Notes under the pieces: model-generated
What the model saw: the letters and a program-made list of their open reading frames with translations, nothing else
Databases searched by the model: none
Told to the model about the DNA's origin: nothing
Translations under genes and position numbers: made by a program
Assembly: GCA_032164295.1 (NCBI GenBank)
Contig: JAJHTX010000001.1
Span: 3,348,001 to 3,412,000 of the forward strand
Direction of reading: 5' to 3'
DNA: 64,000 nt
Origin: Inonotus obliquus
Taxonomy: Eukaryota; Basidiomycota; Agaricomycetes; Hymenochaetales; Hymenochaetaceae
Part shown: positions 12,001 through 23,613 of the stretch, piece after piece
Position numbering within the stretch: position 1 is the stretch's first letter
Layout: every line of letters starts with the position of its first letter

Positions 12001-13850
12001 GATCATTATACTGCCTCCGAACCCGTTTCTGCTTCTTTGTGGACCTCGGTCTAGCGAGTGTAATGCCTAGATCGGTCTCTAAGAGCCTACAAAGCTATTC
12101 CAATTGATATCAATTACCCATTCCTGGGGATACTTCTTGATTATGACAGCACCTTCTCGAACGTTATAAACAATGGGAAATGGTGTTCTTGAAGTTCACT
12201 GAATCGCTTGGGTGATTCATCTTGCCAGTCTTCATCATCTTCCGGATCACCTAAACCTTCGTCACCATCGTGTTCATGTTCGGCTGCAGAGCTTTGTACA
12301 ATTCCTGTTGATGAAAGAAACTCGGAGAACTTGTGATAAAACTCCTTGACTCTGCTTGCGAGCACTCGAGACTGGGTCACGAAAAGTTGACGAGGTTTAG
12401 ATTCCAGCTCGGTTGCGCCCATCTGTACCGTCCGTTCGATTCCGAACATCTTGAACGTCATGGTAGTCGTTTTCCTACAGGGAAATAGGGCAATATGAGC
12501 AGAGAGTCTCCAAGAGCGGAAGTTTTGGTGGATTGTACCCTGTGCCACTCCGCCCGAGTACGTAACATGACGAAATATGCTCAATGATGTCCCGCTCATA
12601 TGGTCTAGAGCTGTCAGCTATATTCAAGGTACTTAGAAGCTATACTCACGAAACCGAGAACAGCGGTGCTGAATCCTTGTCCGACAGAATCCCTGACCAC
12701 GATGTGAGGAGAATAGGCGAAAGCGACGACCAGACTCACAGTTTACCAATGCCTATATATAGATCGTCAGAACTAGAGGGAGACATTTGACAAACCGCTC
12801 GCAGACAAACCGTTGAAAGTGCCGAGTATTTTTCCAGGCTATCCAAGAAGAGTGGGCCATAGCAACGATGCTAGGACAAATAGTACACTTACACGAGCCA
12901 CTGATGTAACTGTGCAAGGATGTTTAGCAAATAGTGTGTCAAGAATATCGTTCACTTACCAACGCCCGGTCAGCTTCGTTGACTTCGGAGATCGAGTTCG
13001 CACCCTCAGCGTCAACTTCCGCGATGGAAGAATCTGGCCATGACTGAGGCAAAAAGACGTTGTCTCCGCTAGTCCGTGGCCTAGGTCGGAATTGGATCAT
13101 GCACTGACAATTAGGAGTTGTCCGTGCCAGCATCAACGAAGACCGACCTTCTGCGATACTCTGAACCCCTTACATTCAATTGCGCGCTTAGAGAAGCCCA
13201 TATACGATTGTCCATCTGCGCGTGCGTGAAAATCCCGTACACGCGGATACCTGGTTGAAGTTACTTCTGCACTTTCATTACAACGTCTGGGTTGTATACC
13301 TTGTGTTTCGCACTTGGATGCCGTCAGTGATCAAGTGAGGCAGCAAGAAGAAAAGATCATACGTTTCTTTCAAAATCAGTAAAATCAGTCATCATATCTA
13401 TTTGATACTTTGAAAAAAGTGATCGCCAATGAGTCGTGTCCGTCCTATTGAATGAGTTCTCAGAACATACAATGAGGCGCAAATCATTCGTCAATTTGGC
13501 TTCAAAAATCGGGGTGCCATTGCTTGGTCCTTGCAACCTTTTCTGGTTATCGTCGGAGAAGAAACCCTTCGAGAGCTCCCTGGTAAAGATTTGGGTAAGA
13601 GTTGGCGTCATTAGCAGTCAGCGATAACGAACCGTAACTTCTTCAGTATTATTTTGAATATTTTCTTGTCCCGCCGAAGATATTTTCTCATGTCCTTGAC
13701 AGCTGTAGTCGACATGAAGATTCTCCAATCACCCAGGCCTTTAGCGCTATCAAAGAATAGCGACGCCTTGAGTGGTTGAACATGGGGATAGGCAGGAGAA
13801 GTATCCTTGAGGGGTGTCGTAGTCGCTAGTACATTCGGTGCACGATTCAT
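6093..13850 (-). CDS. TRANK1-like SF1 helicase with TPR repeats, copy B
   Basis: Large multi-intron gene, start 13850 (MNRAPNVL...), stop at 6093 after 'NTSDLDGMYYDDQE'. Order of parts: N-terminal domain with 'ELSKGFFSDDNQKRLQG', 'TPIFEAKLTNDLRLIV', 'YQIDMM' and 'GIRVYGIFTHAQMDNR' (13.2-13.85 kb); 'TSGDNVFLPQSWPDSS' (13.0 kb); Walker A GRSGTGKTT split by an intron (12.45-12.57 kb); Ia 'LFVTQSRVLA'; II 'YVDEVQD' (11.3 kb); III 'GLFWAGDTAQTIA' (11.2 kb); IV 'LTTNYRSHGGIV' (11.0 kb); V 'YESKGLEFDDV' (10.5 kb); VI 'LYVAITRARKNLW' (10.25 kb); TPR-like helices (9.5-10.0 kb); an alpha-helical region (6.4-9.1 kb). All helicase motifs look intact. Likely a cytosolic or nuclear ATP-dependent nucleic-acid translocase; substrate unknown. 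Exact exon borders in the C-terminal half were not resolved. Confidence 0.82.
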
Positions 13851-13912
13851 GATGAGGACACAAGTCTAGTGTTCTGATGCCGTTCGGGCGGAGTTGGGAC
13901 TCTCTTATATCC

Positions 13913-13937
13913 CGTCCTCGCTACTTCGACGAGGACG
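13913..13937. promoter_or_regulatory. dyad upstream of helicase copy B
   Basis: Perfect arms CGTCCTCG / CGAGGACG around a 9-bp loop, 63-87 bp upstream of the start codon at 13850, as in copy A. Confidence 0.45.
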
Positions 13938-14525
13938 TCAGGTGATGATGAGAACATCCAGAAGCCCGCAACGAGGCTGAGCACGGGAAATGCAACGCAA
14001 CACATGGGCGCCTGTCGTGCGCTTCCGGGGGACTCAGAAGTAAAAGAGGCTCTCGGAGCTATATTCGGACGATAAGCGCCCGTCCCGTGGACACTAAACG
14101 TCACTCACTGGCTTCGATGGGGGCCCTGCAAGCTGAATGGTAGCGTCGAGTGATTTGGCCAAAGGCGAAGTGCATCTCTGTCCTTCCCTTCATCAGGGAC
14201 GTCAACGTACGTATGACCATCCTTCTGCCCTCTATCAAATAAAGAACAAGCTCGCTGAGGGAACACAAGGATCCATCGCGAAGTTACGGTAAGCAAACAC
14301 TATGAAGACAGTTGTTTCGTTTCTTCAAATGGAAGTGTCGACTTCGCCGTGGGTCGCATTTCGATATAGATTGTCACCATGCCGTTGTCCAGAGCACAAG
14401 TACGATAAATTAGTCCTGGACTGGAAGTGCACCCGGGCATGTAAAGAAGTTAAGGGCACGCTCGGCTGCACCTCTTAATTAACTTTTGGCGGATGGTTTG
14501 GCAGGGAACTTTTAGCTAATCCCCT

Positions 14526-14561
14526 GTTAGCTAACTTTTCCCCGCCAAAAGTTATGCTAAC
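14526..14561. repeat. palindromic insertion (copy B)
   Basis: GTTAGCTAACTTTT and AAAAGTTATGCTAAC face each other. A further partial arm (TTAATTAACTTTTGGCGG) lies at about 14476-14492. It is shared with copy D only. Confidence 0.5.
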
Positions 14562-14737
14562 GGTTTCGACGAGCGGGACCTTAGGAGTTTGACCGCATGC
14601 AGTGGATATCCCGGCATCGACTAAGATTCAGAGTTCAAAATGACCGGCAGAGTGACGGCTTATATCGTTTTCGTTTCAAGCATTGAATGTTGAATGGTAG
14701 TTGAGTAGTTGAGTTGAGACGACGCCGATCAATATTA

Positions 14738-15393
14738 CAGTCAAAGACGCGTCCTTTGAACACTCAATTGAAATTGGATACAGAGCACACCACATGCCAG
14801 TTTTCTCAAATTTGAATACACAGTCTTGGAGCTTACTACAAAAGCTACTTGCTGAATTTTTTTCGAGGCAGAAAGCGTTGTAGAAAAATAGATATGGGTC
14901 CGTGAAGAAAGTGAGGAAAATGTCACAAGACTCACTCCTTTGAACACCTTGTGATGTAATGTCACGATTACACTTGGTTACAAATTACTTGCCGAGAGAT
15001 CTAATTATGGCATTATGTCGATCATTTTTCCAGTCACACTTTGCGAGTTTTGTGTGATTTTAATTGATCGAAGAATCATTTCCTCATGAAACTTGGCACA
15101 TACATAGCCAAAGTAGCATGCTTTAAGAATATATACTAATTTGCCTGAGTAGAGACCCAGAGCATCTGCACAATGACCTGGTTTGGATCCAGCTCTAGGA
15201 ATTACACCAAAACTCGACAGTAAATGTTTTTTCTAGACTCAACATCTTGCTCAATTTTTCCAAGAATTTACACGTGTACCAGAACAGTCATTTCTGACAT
15301 CCTGATATTTTTTCGAGGTGAGAAACGAAGGATTGGGTGAGAAAAGCCTAGGTGTTCAAAGGAACAACTAGTCCTGTTTAAAGGACGCGTCTG
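14738..15393. mobile_element. 656-bp non-autonomous element with TA duplication (Tc1/mariner-like MITE)
   Basis: The left end CAGTCAAAGACGCGTCCTTT and the right end, read in reverse as CAGACGCGTCCTTTAAAC, form imperfect terminal inverted repeats with a 5-bp indel. TA flanks both sides (14736-14737 and 15394-15395). Ends starting CAG with TA duplication fit the Tc1/mariner group (established knowledge). No transposase frame is present. Helicase flanks A and C lack it, so it inserted after duplication. The matching place in D holds only a short TACTCAATTTG-like stretch, possibly a deletion relic. Confidence 0.65.
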
Positions 15394-15474
15394 TAATGGT
15401 ATATTCCCACGGATTTAATATTATGTAATTTTGGTGAACAACAACTCCGAGTCCCAACACAACAATATTAATAT

Positions 15475-15545
15475 TGTTTCCTCGTCGTGAACGCCCACGA
15501 CACCTTCAAAGACTCTTTTAAGGCCAACGAACTTCTCTTTTTCTG
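15475..15545 (+). repeat. relic of the SEC4/RAB8 5' leader (second)
   Basis: Matches 24463-24538 and 5725-5812 (CCTCGTCGTGAACGCCCACG... CACCTTCAAAGACTC) with more substitutions, then diverges before any start codon. Confidence 0.7.
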
Positions 15546-15896
15546 TTATTTCTACCGTCCTCGTCTCATCGGTTCGGTAACTTGACGCGACACGCTGACA
15601 TGAGTGACATCGTTCTGTACACCTGCTTTCTCTCCTTTGATTTCGAGCAAGGATGTCCTACTGAAAGTCAACTTGGCTTGCTTGATAGGAACATGCGAGA
15701 TTCTGTCGTAGAAGAATTCTGGACACATGAGTCTTTTTGAAGAAAGGTGGGGGATACGCGAACGTTTATAATCTTCAGGCTTGAGCAATCTTATCACGAC
15801 TCATTACACTCAATATAACACACGAACGGACAGTAGTCGAGCAATATGTGGACAAACATAATGCACATAAATACACACAAGCCTATACCACATACG

Positions 15897-18800
15897 TTAT
15901 TCCCCGTAGTAATAACTATCATCCAGATCACTGATGTTAAGCGTCGGTCTCGGTTGTTTCTGAGGTAGACGGCGCTTCCTCTCCCAATTAAGCCCTCTGA
16001 TTTCTAGACAGCTATCCCGTTCAACCCCTTCAACCTTCATCGCATCAAACAGATTAATAATCTCTTCGACAACATTTCGTAAATCCGCTAATTTCCTTTC
16101 AGCATGCCAGTCCGACGTTTCCTTCAACTGCCTCTTCAACTGCTCGAAACTCTTCCTCATAGTACTGAAGCGATGTCAATTGGTGCTCCAAAATTTCGAG
16201 GAAAGATATAGGACGTACTTAGCTTTGGTCAGTCGAAGATGGACTTCCTCGTAATCGATGTCTTTGGACTTCAGCGTCAACTGTTTTCTTGCCTTCTTCT
16301 TGCCAGATTGGATTGGCGATTGAAGCGCATCCAGACAGGCAAGAAGATCTGGCACAATGCCGAGAAATTCAACGCGATGGCCATTAGTCGGCCATAACTT
16401 GTTCCTCTTCAAGTCCACATCAACGCATGCCTTCCAGAGCCTCGCTCGCTTTCCACGTAAGCCCTGGCCCTCTAGCTCACGCCGGCGGGATAGGATCGCT
16501 CTGTATCGCCGCTGAATATTCCGAGCGGCCCGCACCTTGCGACGATGCAATAATCTGAAGAAACGAAGAATCGTGTGGCCTGCGTCTATTTCTGTGTCAG
16601 AAAGAGGAGTTGTAGTGTTGCGGATATGATTCTCGTCTGCAATATCAATTTCGGTCGACCTGTCCATAACATCATCAACTTCATCTTCTCCATAGTCATC
16701 TTCCACAACAACTTCAGGTAATTCGTCAACAGTACTGTTTTCTTCGCCAGCTGCTGTGGGCTGGTTGCTAGTTGCGACGCTAGGCAACGAAGCGGGGACA
16801 GGCACAGGTACCGTAGCATTTGGAGGTGGCTTGCTGTTGTCTATCTCGTGGCTACGAGAAAACATTCTGACGAGATCATCCCTGCCTTGGAACATCATAC
16901 GAGTAACTGTTGCCTTGTCTGAGAGGGCCATGGGGCTGCGTCCGGCTTGTACCAATTGGACCATCCAATCGAGATCCGAACGTGGAACTGAACACTCTGT
17001 TGCACTGCGCAGTGCCGACCAATACCTACTGTAGAGGTATCTAGTGCTCCATCGGTCAGTTTCAGTCCTGTTGGTTACATGACGAGTGAACTTACGGCCT
17101 CAGAAGGGATGGTATATCCTCAGCACTCGCCTCTCGAAGCTTAACCACTCTTGAACGTACAAATTCCCTATTCGTCCTATTCGTGTTGTATGCCACTATC
17201 CAGCCCTGTGTGTCAGTAGTACTGCTATCGTTTGGAATTACTCCTCACCTAAACAGATGGCTCGAAGGCTGAGAATGTACATCAGTATAGAACATGATGA
17301 TCATGCAATTAAACGCACATCCTTTGCACCGCAAGGTTCCTCACGATAGGCGTTGATACAACACGCAAATGGTCTAAAACTTATTTCGGCCAGGAAAGTG
17401 CACAATAAGTAAGCATACGTACCTTTGCCTCCTGGACCAACGAGCAAATGGTGGGCCAGAGCTGTGACATGCTGCAGCAGCCAATAAATTGGAATTTCAA
17501 CTTCGTGCTGAGGATCAAGGTCAAGTTTGGGCACTATTGAGAATAGCCATGACCTTGGTAAGAGCGTATCGTGGAAATCTCCCCGCGCTCTGCTCTTATA
17601 CAGGAGCACGCTGCCTGCCGAAATTAGTTCAACAATGCGACATAAGTGCCAGATATCAATCTCCAGCCTGAATTGCATGACATCCCTAGGAGGCGAGTGA
17701 TATAGAAATTGGTCTAGCAGGAGCTGAATGGCATACCGAATAAAACGGAATCCTGACTTTATAAACTCTGGATCAAGTGTGTCCAGGCTCCTTACGAGGT
17801 TTGAGACTGCGACACGCCAGAGTCTGCCTCCATCGATCGGAATAAATTTTTCGGCAAAATAGAACGGTACACGTCGGAGCAGCTCTCGATTTCTACCCCT
17901 GTCGTTCCATAAGGCAAGCGCCGACACTTCTGCAACAGCGCTCAAGAACTGCCAAGAAGGGAACCTTCCAGGAATGACCTGATATGCACGATCCCGAATC
18001 CAATATGCCACAGCTTGCATTCCTCGGGAATATTCCGGAATGTAGCTAGGTGATGCACCGACTGGGCTTCCCAGTCTAAGCAGAGGGGGATTTAACGTGT
18101 TGAACAGGGAAGTCACCCAATCGCTAAAGGAAGTATGGCTGAGGACTGGTACTAAGGAGCGATAAAACAGAAGCACCCACATCATATTACTCCCTTCCAG
18201 TAGTCGTGAGTCGTTCAAGACAGAGTTTGCCGTTTGCAGGAAAAGGATTTGCAACAGGTGAATTCGGACACGGATATTGAACCATTTCATATTTACTTCG
18301 TTCGCGTTGATATGAACGCGATGACAATTATCTTGCCTACATTGCCCTCGTATTGCGTGAGTAAGACAAAGGTCCCTAAAGTGCTTGTCACGAATTCGCT
18401 CTGCAGATTTGATCTGCGATTGCACCATACAGCATAACCTTGACTTGATAAACGATTTGATGATCACCTGGAGTTCGTCGTGATTGACGACTTGCTGCGA
18501 TATAGAGCAACCCCTACTTTCTGTTAAATAGGTCGCCAAGGTACCGTGATCTATCAACGTAAACTTGTCGTTGTCGTCAACGTCTACTCGAAAGCCAAAA
18601 AGCTTCTGTGTCCTGGGGTTTGTCGCTGGAATAGAACGAGTCCAGATATCCCGGATAATATCGACGTAAACAACGCATGCTTCCAGATACTGGGATGCCT
18701 CTTCTATGTTCCCAATCCTGCGGTCTGGCGTAATCAAGTAATCAAGAATGAGGATTGCCGCTTGCGGGTTCTTCCTTTTCGCGTTAAGAAACTTCTTGTA

Positions 18801-21800
18801 AGCGTCGACCAAGGTGTCCCTGTCATCCCTTCTCATCGCAACAAACATGGACAGCTATTAAAGCGAATGAGTAACTCAAAATACCTTGCCTCAATGAAGA
18901 CTCACTTCTTCAGCGATCTCTTCTGGAAGTGCCGCACGATCCAGCTGCTCGACGTAATGAAACGGATCGTTAATTTTCGTCTTGCGCTGCTTAGGTGTGA
19001 GACCGAGCGAATACTGCTGCCACAAGCAAGCCAGCAGATAATCCGCAGCACGTATCAGGGACTTCGGATTTTGAACGTCGTTTAGGAGAAGACTAATGGC
19101 CTGTTCCTCACGACTTTCCCGGAAATAAATCTCCGCAGCTTCTTGAATCTTGCCATCCTTAGCCAACTCTGCAGCTCTGATGGCTTCAAAGCCGTACTCT
19201 TCCATATAAACAAATAGTTGCTCCCGACAGTCGAACAACTTTAGTTTCATTGCTTCCCTGTAGACCATCGTCAACGACACATTCACTAAAGCCGATAGAA
19301 AGACTCACTCTAGTTCCTCGACGTGGACATAATGAAGACGTGCCATGCTCATAATTCTTGCTTCTGTACCGCGATCGACCGATTTCGTCGTCCTGACAAT
19401 TCTCAAGGCGTCTTTGAACAATACGGCCTTCGCATAACACCGCGCTGCATCTGTGTATTCTTCAGCATTCTCATATGCCAAGGCGGCTTGGGCATTGTCG
19501 CGAGCCTCCCGAAAGCATTCTGCCGAGATATGATAGTACACGCAACTCTTGCGGAAGTTAGAAGCCTTGCCCGCGCAATCGAAAAATGCTGATCCCGCTT
19601 CCTTGTACGATTTCATCCGCGCTTGCTCCCCCTCGCTCCGCGGGGCATTCCTGGCCTTGTGCCGCAAATGATAAGCTTCGGCAATATCGCGTTTGAGTGA
19701 AAGACCGGCGCGGTCAAAACAGTGCATAGCCTGCATGTATCTCTTATTGTTGAAGAGTAGCATTCCGGTCCTTTCCCATTCTTTCAAGGTCGAAGACTCT
19801 GTAGGCATTAGTCATTACAAAACTCTCGATTCTGCAGTTCTAGTCTCTTACTAGCAAGACTAGGGGTATCGTCCGCATTGCGAACCTCGATTTTCCCATT
19901 CCGGAGGAGCAGAACCTTATGACCCATGAAGCACATTTTACAGGGAAGAACAAAGGTATTATCTCACCTTCATCGGTTCCCCTTTATCGGAACGATCCAT
20001 GATCCATAAGTTCTTCCGGGCCCTCGTTATTGCAACGTATAAGCATTTGAGCTGAAGAATGAATTGACATCAGCTGGACTGAGCTGTTTCCGATACAATT
20101 AATCACCTCCGTGCATAAACCAGCATGATGAAGCTCATCAAAACGTGGTGCGGAGCTTACACCTTCTGGATCATGCAAGAAATTCAAAACAACTCTCCAT
20201 TGTGACAAATTGCATGATGAATCCTCGAAAAAGTCATATAGAAGGACCTGAAATAGCGGCTCAGACGGAGCGAGACATTGTTAAACGGCAAGCGTACGTC
20301 ATCGAATTCCAAGCCCTTGCTCTCGTACAGTGTGCTAAACCTTGTCAGACTCGAATGAACAGCAATAAAACGCCACCACACTCACAGGATCACACCGATT
20401 TCTCCCACCTCCTTGCGCAGCCTTTCTCTGGCTCGGTCATTACGAACAAGAATACCTAGAAATGGAATGATTCAGAGGAACTAAGTTTATCCTCCGAAGT
20501 GCGACTCACACTGTTCTGCGCCAAACTCAACGGAACTTCCGCTGAAGCAAATGTCTAATTGAACTTGCTTGCTTCAGTAGACAGAGGTAGCTTACGTTTC
20601 TCCCAGAAGGAATTGTTCGTATCGTGCTGTTTCATCACTCAAGCCGGTGAAAAATATGGGCTTCGCACCATCCACAATTCCTTTCTCCTTTTGGAGTGTG
20701 TCGATCGAGTACGGCCAGAAATGCATGATGAGCTCGACTATTAGCCCAGCGCAATTAACGATGCCACCATGAGATCGATAATTCGTCGTCAACTGGAAGA
20801 AGACGGGATGTACGAGGTTCTCGGACGCAAACGGATACAATGCTTTCTGGTCAGTGTGTCAGTGCGTAACTCTAACGGCACGACCAACCGAGGGACTGAC
20901 CTCGAAGTTATACAGCGAGGCTTTCAAGTCATCAAACCTGAAAGAGCTTCCGACAGCTATCGTCTGCGCTGTATCACCAGCCCAAAACAGTCCATGTGGA
21001 TTGCAGCAAAGGAGCCGCAACACTGGTGCACATATTAGTAAAATACAGCTGCATAACTCGAGTCCCTTACCAAGTGCATCTAGGATGAGGTTATCCTGCA
21101 CCTCGTCAACGTATCTGAAAGCAGTCTCCAATAAACGAAATGAAGAAGTAAGAAGATGGACGGACAGGTAGTCGACAGAGAACTGGTAACCATCCTTCAA
21201 TTTTTGAAAAATTGAGTGCGCTCTGAATTGCTTGACGTGTAAACCCCAAACTAACGAGATGTAATATTACGCACCTGTCTGCGAGGTCGAAGTGGCCATA
21301 CTCCCGCTTGAGTGCCGTGTACTTTTCAAACAGAAGGTATATCTTTTCTCGGTGGCCAGCGAACGTAGATCGTGTCCGCTCGCTCAGACCGAAATATACC
21401 TCTTGGCTCAGATACGTGCTTCCCGATTGTAATGCTTCCTCTGAGCCTTTTATTACGCCTGAAACACGAAGTCAAAAGTGTGATTCACCCGCAAGGATCC
21501 AGACGTACCAAGAATCTCGCTGAAAACTAGGGCAGGATCTATGAGACGGACATTTGGTATGTTTGCCAGCCATCTTAGTGGGTCAATGAGCGTACCTAAG
21601 CGGAATGTCAAGTGTTCGGGGAAATGCGGCCAATAGTTGTTTAAAAAGGATTCAAAGTCGACGAGGCTGTTACGTATTGATTCTTCACTAGGTCCTGCTG
21701 GATCCGCAGCTATGGGACCGTCAAAGTCCCCATCCAACGCATCATCTAAATCTACGTTTGCATCTGTATTGCGAATGCGATACCGCCTCTGAGCCCGTTT

Positions 21801-23613
21801 CTGTTCCTTTGTGGACACCGGTCTAGCGAGTGCAATTCCCAAGTCGGTCTCCAAGAGTCTGCAAAGCTATTTCAATCGATATCAGTTACTAACCGTTGGT
21901 GATGCGCCTTGTTCGTGACAGCACCTTGTCGAATGTCAGAAAAAGTGGGAAGTGGTGATCCTGAAGTTCACTGAATCGCTTGGGTAATTCATCTCGAAAA
22001 TCTTCGTCATCTTCCGGATCGTCCATCCCTTCGTCATCAGCATGCTCGTGCCCGGCTATAGAACCTTGTACAATTCCCGTCGTTGACGAAAGAAACTCAG
22101 AGAACTTGAGATAATATTCTTTGACTCTGCCTGCGAGTACTCGAGACTGGGTCACGAAAAGCTGGCGAGGTTTAGATTCCAGTTCGGTTGCGCCCATCTG
22201 TACCGTTCGTTCGATTCCGAACATCTTGAACGTCATGGTAGTCGTTTTCCTACAGGGAAATAGGGCAATATGAGCAGAGAGTCTCCAAGAGCGGAAGTTA
22301 TATTGGATTGTACCCTGTGCCACTCCGTCCGAGTACATAACATGACGAAACATGCTCAATAATGTCCCGCTCATGTGGCCTAGAGCTGTCAGCTATATTC
22401 AAGGTACTTGGAAGCTATACTCACGAAACCGAGAACAGCGGTGCTGAATCCTTGTCGGACAGAATCCCTGACCACGATGTGAGGAGAATAGGCGTAAGCG
22501 ACGACCAGACTCACAGTTTACCAATGCCTACATATAGATCGTCAGAACTAGAGGGAGACATTTGACAAACCGCTCGCAGACAAACCGTTGAAAGTGCCGA
22601 GTATTTTTCCAGGCTATCCGAGAAGAGTGGGTCATAGCAACGATGCTAGGACAAATAGTACACTTACACGAGCCACTGATGTAACTGTTCAAGGATGTTT
22701 AGCAAATAGTGTGTCAAGAATATCGTTCACTTACCAACGCCCGGTCAGCTTCGTTGACTTCGGAGATCGAGTTCGCACCCTCAGCGTCAACTTCCGCGAT
22801 GGAAGAATCTGGCCATGACTGAGGCAAAAAGACGTTGTCTCCGCTGGTCCGTGGCCTGGGTCGGAATTGGATCCTACACTGACAATTAGGAGTTGTTCGT
22901 GCCGGCATCAACGAAGACCGACCTTCTGCGATACTCTGACCCCCTTACATTCAATTGCGCGCTTAGAGAAGCCCACATACGATTGTCCATCTGCGCGTGC
23001 GTGAAAATCCCGTACACGCGGATACCTGGTTGAAGTTACTTCTGCACTTTCATTACAACGTCTGGGTTGTATACCTTGTGTTTCACACTTGGATGCCGTC
23101 AGTGATCAAGTGAGGCAGAAAGAAGAAGAGATCATACGTTTCTTTCAAAATCAGTCGTCATATCTATCTGATACTGTGAATAAAGTGACCGCCAATGAGT
23201 CGTGTCCGTCCCATTGAATGAGTTCTCAGAACATACAATGAGGCGCAAATCATTCGTCAATTTGGCTTCAAATATCGGGATGCCATTGCTTGGTCCTTGC
23301 AACCTCTTCTGGTTATCGTCGGAGAAGAAGCCCGTCGAGAGCTCCCTGGTAAAGATTTGAGTAACGATCGGCGTCAGTAACGGTCAGCGATAACGAACCG
23401 TAATTTCTTCAGTATTATTTTGAATATTTTCTTGTCCCGAAGATACGTTCTCATGTCCTTGACAGCTGTAGTCGACATGAAGATTCTCCAATCACCCAGG
23501 CCTTTAGCGCTATCAAAGAATAGCGACGCTTTGAGTGGTTGAACGTGGGGATAGGCGGGAGAAGTATCCTTGAGGGGTGTCGCAGCCGCTAGTGCATTCG
23601 GTGTACGATTCAT
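15897..23613 (-). CDS. TRANK1-like SF1 helicase with TPR repeats, copy C
   Basis: Full-length paralogue of copy B, start 23613 (MNRTPNALAAAT...), stop at 15897 after 'LNISDLDDSYYYGE'. It has the same domain order: N-terminal 'GFFSDDN'/'GIRVYGIFTHAQMDNRMW' region, Walker A GRSGTGKTT, Ia 'LFVTQSRVLA', II 'YVDEVQDNLILDAL' (21.1 kb), III 'GLFWAGDTAQTIAVGSSFRF' (21.0 kb), IV 'LTTNYRSHGGIVNCAGL' (20.8 kb), V 'YESKGLEFDDV' (20.3 kb), VI 'LYVAITRARKNLW' (20.0 kb), TPR-like repeats (19.3-19.8 kb), long helical region (17.3-18.85 kb) and a C-terminal block (16.2-17.0 kb) with an IQ-like motif 'IQRRYRAILSRR'. The 5' 1.5 kb is about 97% identical to copy B by eye, introns included, while the C-terminal half is far more diverged. 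It is transcribed divergently from SEC4. Likely functional. Confidence 0.84.

Larger units (their letters stand above)
13851..15896. other. 5' flank of helicase B and spacer to helicase C
   Basis: No gene. From left to right: promoter flank with the dyad (13913-13937), a palindromic insertion (14526-14561), a 656-bp TA-flanked element (14738-15393), a SEC4-leader relic (15475-15545), and about 350 bp of spacer before the stop of helicase C. The short frames seen inside are not conserved. Confidence 0.7.

Noticed and set aside
12141..12599. Start of helicase B at the Met near 12599 (MSGTSLSIFRH...)
   Set aside because: The true frame here codes the Walker A motif GRSGTGKTT across an intron; the 5' end of this open stretch is out of frame or intronic. 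Conserved upstream exons and a common start at 13850 fit better.
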